From Scilla litardierei (lineage: Eukaryota; Streptophyta; Magnoliopsida; Asparagales; Asparagaceae): a stretch of DNA of 64,000 nucleotides. Of the stretch, positions 59,301-64,000 are shown one piece after another; the stretch's first letter is position 1, and every line of letters starts with the position of its first letter. The stretch covers positions 44,873,375 through 44,937,374 of the forward strand of contig CM061142.1 in assembly GCA_030789695.1 (NCBI GenBank), read 5' to 3'. The notes beneath the pieces were generated by a model that was given only the letters and a program-made list of their open reading frames with translations, was not told the DNA's origin and ran no database searches. The position numbers and the translations under genes were made by a program.

Positions 59301-59910
59301 CGCTTCGGAGTTCCAAGAACAGTTATAAGTGACAGAGGGGGTCATCCACCACCGGATTGGCCTTCAAGAAGGGATTGGTCTTAAAAACTGAGTGATGCAC
59401 TTTGGGCATACCGCACGGCCTTCAAGACCCCCATCGGAACGACGCCTAACAGGCTAGTATATAGGAAGGCTTGCCACCTACCAGTAGAATTAGAGCATAA
59501 AGCTTATGGGGCGATCAAGAAGTTAAACTATGATTACAAGAGTGCCGCTACACGATGATTCCTAGATATGAATGAGCTCGAAGAGATCCGACAACATGCT
59601 TATGAGAACGCGAGAATCTATAAGAAGATGACCAATGTTTATCTTGATAAGCAAATCACGGTAAGGCGCTTCGACTTTGGGGACCTCGTGCTTCTTTACA
59701 ACTCAAGTCTATGACTCTTCCCCGGGAAGTTGAAATCAAGATGGTCCGGCCCCTTCAAGATAACGAGTATATCTTCCGGCAGGGTAATTGAAATTGAGGG
59801 GAAGAACTGAAGATTCAAGGTGAACAAGCAACGATTAAAGCCTTATGTAGCAGGTGAGCCGATTAAAGGCATAGAGACCCATAGTCTCACCGCATGTTGC
59901 TTCATAATGT
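56390..59910 (+). pseudogene. Outer Athila pol: RT, RNase H, integrase, broken
   Basis: Decayed polyprotein with domains in normal order. RT (56540-58200): HKIHLEDN, RRLNPNMKEVVKKEVLKLL, YRKLNKATRKDHFPLPFIDQ, a catalytic FIDD (about 57111) and MPFGLCNSPATFQRCM. RNase H (about 58310-58620): CDASNQAIG, then [10 protein letters not shown]. Integrase: HHCC zinc finger (YFHDQPCGGHAA...CDRCQRTGN, to 59075), first Asp in WGIDFMGPF (about 59150), second Asp in VISDRG (about 59327). About 40-50 codons are then missing, including the catalytic Glu. Coding resumes at [17 protein letters not shown] and ends near YVAGEP. Stops (56725, 57160, 58441 and others) and frame changes make it non-functional. A hAT MITE sits in RT at 57194. 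Confidence 0.9.
57194..57953. mobile_element. hAT-type MITE, 760 bp
   Basis: Terminal inverted repeats tagggctgttgac (57194-57206 and 57941-57953) and a perfect 8-bp target duplication atgccatg (57186-57193 and 57954-57961) define a hAT non-autonomous element. There is no transposase. The interior is made of gagcttgttc(g/a)tgaac-type words and contains a direct duplication of about 145 bp (near 57264 and 57805). It is inserted in the RT gene of the outer Athila; element plus duplication is 768 bp, a multiple of three. Confidence 0.93.
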
Positions 59911-60190
59911 GAAAATCAAAGGGAATCGAGCTTACGACTTTAAACAAGTTCTTATCGGAAGGCAACCCGAATTTTTCATTATTCTTAGCTTTATTTCGTA
60001 AGTAATCCTTCATTATAGTTCAAAAAAAACCAAATAAAATTGTTTTTAATTCCTTTGAAAAATACTAAAAAAATAAAAATTATAAAAATTTCTGACGCAT
60101 TTTTTCATGTGCATGTGACCGATGAAGGGAGTGCTATAAACGATGCTGAAGCGAAGAAGGATGCAAGCAGAGAAGAGGAGAGGAACTACG
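59911..60190 (+). other. Post-pol spacer of the outer Athila
   Basis: Contains tttaaacaagttcttatcgg with aaggcaacccga, the counterpart of the motif at 49842 in the inner element, then AT-rich DNA. No gene. Confidence 0.6.
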
Positions 60191-60604
60191 CTTTTATTGA
60201 AGGCGATGGAGAGCTACTCGACCGAGCAGAACTGCTGCTCGTTCGAGCTCAGGGCAGCCACAGAAAGAGAGTAATCTGAGGTTTTGATCATATTTCAGCT
60301 CGACCGAGCTGAGTTAGCACTCAGTTGAGCTGTAGAGGCCAGAAGGAGCAGCTAAGTTGGAGTTCTGATTCTATTTCAGCTCGACTGAGCTGAGTAAGCA
60401 GCTCGACCGAGTAAGCTAGAGAGTCCACTCTGTCGAGCAGCAAAGGCTACAGAATGAGGGAAACCGCCATTCTATTTTTATTTTAGCACGATCGAGTAGT
60501 CATGCCTACTCGATCGAGCAGCCACCTTAGAGTGGGGCCACGTTTTTTCTTTCCTACAAATGATCCCACTGAGCTGCCCTAGCTCGGTCGGCCCCTATAA
60601 AAAT
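60191..60604 (+). promoter_or_regulatory. Internal promoter of the outer Athila
   Basis: The words gctactcgaccgagc, gctcgaccgagctga and actcgatcgag recur about eight times, the same vocabulary as in this element's LTR (43018-43500). An 11-bp hairpin (cgatcgagtag-tcatgc-ctactcgatcg) lies near 60489-60516. TATA (tataaaaat) at 60596-60604 is followed by a C-rich leader and the ATHILA ORF. Confidence 0.7.
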
Positions 60605-61111
60605 GGCCCGACACCACACCAATTCCCCCAGTCAAAATCCCTAACACCTGAGCCACAGCCCCCTCACTCCCAAACCCTCGCTCGACCAATTCCCTGCGCG
60701 CCGCCCGAGTCCGACCTACCACCACTCGGCCCGCTTCTCCCCTCCCTTCCATCCACACCTCCCATCTCCACACTCTCTCCCACACAGCTCACTCACACTC
60801 TCTCTCACTATCAATTTCAACCCTAAAAATTAAAGTTTTTCTAATTTTGAACCCTAAACTCTTTCAATTCATTAATATGCGGCTAATACTCTTCTTATCA
60901 TATCGTGCAAGTACACTTGGAGCTTTTTGAGACTAGGTTGGGCTTGGAATACGCTTATCTTCTTGGAGCTAGCTTAGGGGAGGACCGACTTTGAGGCTAC
61001 GCACATACATCCCACTTGCGATCGTCACGCTTTATGAGACTCGGTACACTCGTTCCTTTATATATTTTGCATTACCATATCTCGCATTTGCATTCCTTCA
61101 CACCATACACA
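60605..61111 (+). other. Leader before the outer ATHILA ORF
   Basis: Pyrimidine-rich then mixed DNA with gtacacttgg and acactcgttcc words also present before the inner ATHILA ORF (50690). The frame 60560-60826 starts upstream of TATA and is not considered a gene. Confidence 0.55.
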
Positions 61112-61532
61112 ATGCCTCCTAAGACACGGGGTAGGAAACCCCCGGCGAATGAGGAAAGTTGATGACTCTGACACTGCCTCTTCTCATCGGACACACCGAC
61201 GACGTCCATCTCCCACCCCATCTGAGCACCTAGATGTCTCCACCCCCTCACCACCATCCTCACATTCCCTATCTCCCATACCACTCACACTAGAGGGACC
61301 ACAGGCTAGTGCAGCCATTCATATTCCTCTACCGCACCACCACCACCACCTCAGCCACCCAGGGGACCCTGAAGACGTATGACATTGTCTTCAGGAACGA
61401 TGCACACCACGACAGGTTTGCGATCATTTCCCGACGTCTCATCATCCCCACTAGATTCGCTAATATCCCAGCACTCCAGAGTTTAGGGTTGTTAGAGGGA
61501 GTCAAGTGCATATATCAGGTCATAGGTTGGGA
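61112..61532 (+). pseudogene. ATHILA ORF-1, N-terminal remnant
   Basis: Start at ATG 61112 (MPPKTRGRKPPANEES), a short basic N-terminus like that of the inner element, followed by a stop. After frame changes, the domain start is seen from about 61384 as DIVFRNDAHHDRFAIISRR and LGLLEGVKCIYQVIGW. This aligns with FRNQEHKDFYRRLDARG and LGVYTEVESLFANLGW of the inner copy. At 61532 it breaks off into LTR sequence, so most of the gene and the 3' non-coding region are deleted. Confidence 0.7.
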
Positions 61533-62985
61533 GTCCAGACCACTGGGTCCAAGTGGCAATCCCACTCGGTCCGAGTGGGTAAAGCAGAAAGAAGTTGAAG
61601 TAAAACACTTATCGATTGAAGAGAAAAAGAAGGCACTCGGGCCGAGTAGCTTTGCTACTCGGCCGAGTCAAAAACATGGTAGAACGACATTTCTAAGCCA
61701 ATTTCGAGCCTCTGAGCTCGACCAAGTCACTTGCCAACTCAGACCGAGTGCCTAGGTGACTCGATCTGAGTGACCATTATTCTAGCCGAGAGACTAATGC
61801 ATCAACTGAAAAAATCGACAAATTTGTGGGCCGACTCGGACCGAGTGGCATCGACACTCGGTCGAGTCGGGCAGATCGCAGGCGCCAAATTGGAGCTCGT
61901 TTTGGGGGTTTCTTTGTTTTAATAGGTCCAAACCCACATGTATATAAACAAAATGACTCCCCTTGGTTTATGAAGATTAAAAACTGAGTTTTATTTTGTT
62001 TTTGAGCAGCCCCTAATCTCTTGAGCTAAGATTAGGATTTTGGAGAAGATTTGGAGCTTAAAACTTGGATTTTTTGATTGGGTTCTTAAATCTCTCAATA
62101 GATTTCTGAGTTCTCTTGTGTGGTATTGAATCTCTTCCTTATTTCCATTGTTTTTATTATTAATTACTGCAATGATTTAATCTCCTTATTGTTTTTTCTT
62201 GCTTCACTCATGATTAGTGCATTGTTATTTCTTGGGATAATGGATGAGCCATAGGATTTTAGGGTTTAGATGCTAAGGCCATGATTTTCAGTTTAAATTG
62301 GTGATTAGGGGTGTGTTTTGATTGATTTACCCAAGTTTATAGGGTTCTCATCTATGGTTTATGATCCACGATAGTGGCACTTACCCAGGAGATTGTCATA
62401 TAAGCTTGATTAGGGTCATTAGTGGATTCACTTAGGGTTTGTGATCCACGATAGTGTCACTCACTCTACATGTCTCCACCAATGCCCTATATCCCTAATT
62501 GATGATCTACGATAGTAGCATCAATACGAGCCATCACATCACAAATCGAAGCTCTAACTCATGTTAGTGGCATGAGCAGAGATTGGGAATTAATCGTCGA
62601 TTGTAATGCATGTATCGCGTGCGAGGCTATCCACAATGGTGGGGTTAAGCATGTGACATGTTAGATTCACAATTCAATGATAGTTGGCTACGATTTCTCA
62701 TTCAATATGCGACAACCTCGCCCTAAGAACCAAATCCAGCCTAATGGTTATGACCTAGTATTGACACTCAACGATCCTAGTGGTGACTCCTGGCACCCTA
62801 GTTACCCTTTATTTGATAGTAATCGTGAGAGCTAACCATAACAAAACCTTGGATGCACCCCACAACTACCACAGTCACACCACTCTGAATAATAGCTCGA
62901 GACACATACCAATCGTCTTCCCTGTGGATCGACAACCTATACTATACTACAAAGCTATCGACAACCGTGCACTTGCGGGGGCCCA
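61533..62985 (+). repeat. Athila LTR, probable 3' LTR of the outer element
   Basis: Contains actcggtccgagt and actcgggccgagt words (61570-61880), TATA at 61941-61948, a U5 with the hairpin series (62366-62642), and ends gtgcacttgcgggggccc. It is collinear with 42960-44614, but many positions differ. The 5' part of U3 is missing at the deletion junction with the ATHILA ORF. The open frame 61309-61755 reads from the ORF into this LTR. Confidence 0.7.
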
Positions 62986-62990
62986 AAAAA

Positions 62991-63530
62991 GGTGCTTGGC
63001 AATGCTCTTAGAACCTTTCTCACTAGATCATGGTCTGAATGTGGCTTTCCAATGGCCTTTGAATTGTAGAAAATGTCCATGAATCTCCCATTCATCTCCA
63101 TAATGGTCTCTGTAGGTAGTATGCAGAAACCATCGTACTATGTGCTCAAAATGGCTAGTCTGGACTCCTACACCAGTGATGTTCCCTCATGCGTAACCTC
63201 CAAAGTGTGCCAAATTTCCTGTGCAGTAAGACATTGAGAAACACAATTAAACTCAGTTTATCAAATGTAAAAATAATAGCATTCGTAACTTTATCGTTAA
63301 GAGAACAAATTTTCTTATCGGCGACATCCTACTTGTCTTCAAGTTTAGCAATTTTAGTGTTTTCTACTTTAACATATGCTGAGTATATCCTTTGTCAACA
63401 ATTTTCTAGACATCATAATCTACCAACAATAGATAAATCTTCATCTTTGTTAGAAGGTAATTGGACTCAAGAGAGAGAGAGAGAGAATTTCATCGCTAAG
63501 AATAAGTCACCATAGCTAAGAGCCATGGTG
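62991..63530 (-). pseudogene. Copia gag, N-terminal half (UBN2)
   Basis: Minus-strand coding remnant of a Ty1/copia gag: AQEIWHTLEVTHEGT (about 63222-63178) and HDLVRKVLRALPST (about 63036-62995) are the conserved UBN2-type blocks. Frames are broken by stops and small indels, and the start region (63520-63330) is degenerate. The reading ends at ggtgcttgg, the same word found at 32998-33006 where the second half of the gene begins. The outer Athila therefore split this gene. Confidence 0.78.
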
Positions 63531-64000
63531 CTCTATTTATATATCTCAAAGTGGGGAGGCCAAAAGCCTCTAGGAGACCAAGGGTCCCCATTACTCTAGG
63601 TAATGGGGGCCTAATGAATGGGTAATGAAGGAGGGGAGGCCAAAGGCCTCCCTTATTCATAACACTCCCCCTTACACATTCATCACTTCGGTCTCAGCTA
63701 CTGAGGCAAGGGGTGGATACTTCTGGATCCAGAGTAAGTGTGTTTGCCTCGTTAAAACCTTAGCTGTGGAAAACCCAGTGGGAAAACCCAACAGCTTAAG
63801 GAAAAAGAGTGCAACCCACATGTTACTCCCCCTGATCCGTACAAGCTTCAGGCTTGCAGGTCTGTCAACTGTCGCTTACCAATGTTCTTTACAAGCTTTA
63901 CAAAAGTACATTTAGGCAATGCCTTAGTAAAAAGATCAGCTAAGTTGTTGCATGACTGGATCTGTCGAACTTCAATCTGCTTGTCGTTCTTATGCTCGTG
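63531..64000 (-). mobile_element. Copia LTR region, cut by window end
   Basis: On the minus strand a tatataaata TATA box (63534-63545) and sequences such as ggaaaacccagtgggaaaac, gttaaaacctta and ctccccctgatc (read on +) are characteristic of plant copia LTRs. No primer-binding site is found between this LTR and the gag remnant, so the junction is degraded. The open frame 63625-63915 (+) is antisense to the LTR. Confidence 0.6.

Larger units (their letters stand above)
33004..62990 (+). mobile_element. Outer Athila element with four nested insertions
   Basis: This old Ty3/gypsy Athila-clade element is inserted in the copia gag gene. Parts on the + strand: 5' LTR (33004-33115 and 42960-44614), a degenerate primer-binding site at 44615, a short leader, pol pseudogene (56390-59910), an internal promoter (60191-60604), a truncated ATHILA ORF (61112-61532) and a 3' LTR (61533-about 62985). 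Nested inside are a copia element, a solo LTR within that, a younger Athila and a hAT MITE. gag and most of the ATHILA ORF are deleted. The two LTRs are alike in layout but strongly diverged, so the element is old or the LTRs come from related subfamilies. The borders are approximate; the 3' LTR end is not a clean CA. Confidence 0.65.

Overview
This window is nuclear DNA of a flowering plant with a repeat-rich genome. The evidence is the plant-specific transposon content: Athila-clade Ty3/gypsy elements, chromovirus-type LTRs, Ty1/copia elements with UBN2-type gag, Helitrons ending in CTAG, and a hAT MITE of the type common in plants. Whether it is a monocot or a eudicot cannot be decided. I see no intact host gene, no tRNA or rRNA, and no CRISPR. 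Host coding matter appears only as exon fragments captured by Helitrons.

Left part (1-30.8 kb). An AT-rich stretch with tandem duplications (0.9-3.3 kb) is followed by an old gypsy LTR on the minus strand (copy A). Copy A is split into pieces at 3403-4380, 10169-11005 and 19571-19600. The first gap holds an Athila-type LTR fragment (4381-10168), which itself carries a solo LTR (5621-9310, TSD CGGTC). The second gap holds an 8.6-kb Helitron (11006-19570). A second, unbroken copy of the same LTR (28042-30761) shows the empty sites of both insertions. Between the two LTR copies lie a second Helitron of the same family (20696-25623), which captured an RBR-type E3 ubiquitin ligase gene, and a 260-bp inverted repeat built from LTR ends (25879-27801).

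Right part (30.8-64 kb). A minus-strand copia element (gag pieces at 32180-33003 and 62991-63530, LTR from about 63531 to the edge) was split by an old Athila element (about 33004-62990). That element was then hit by a non-coding copia element (33116-42954, TSD CTGTC), which itself received a solo LTR (36350-38817, TSD AGGAG). It also received a younger Athila element (45263-56049, TSD GATGG) and a hAT MITE (57194-57953, TSD ATGCCATG). The young Athila keeps gag, protease and the ATHILA ORF-1 gene but has no reverse transcriptase, RNase H or integrase. The old Athila keeps a decayed RT-RH-IN.

The signal I find most interesting is regulatory. In several unrelated LTR families here, the stretch just upstream of the TATA box is packed with copies of a short palindromic word that differs by family. 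Both Athila elements carry their own word twice: in the LTR promoter and again before an internal TATA box that precedes the ATHILA ORF. Hairpin arrays also occur in the U5 region and in the non-coding copia element. All similarities were judged by eye; no alignment or database search was run.
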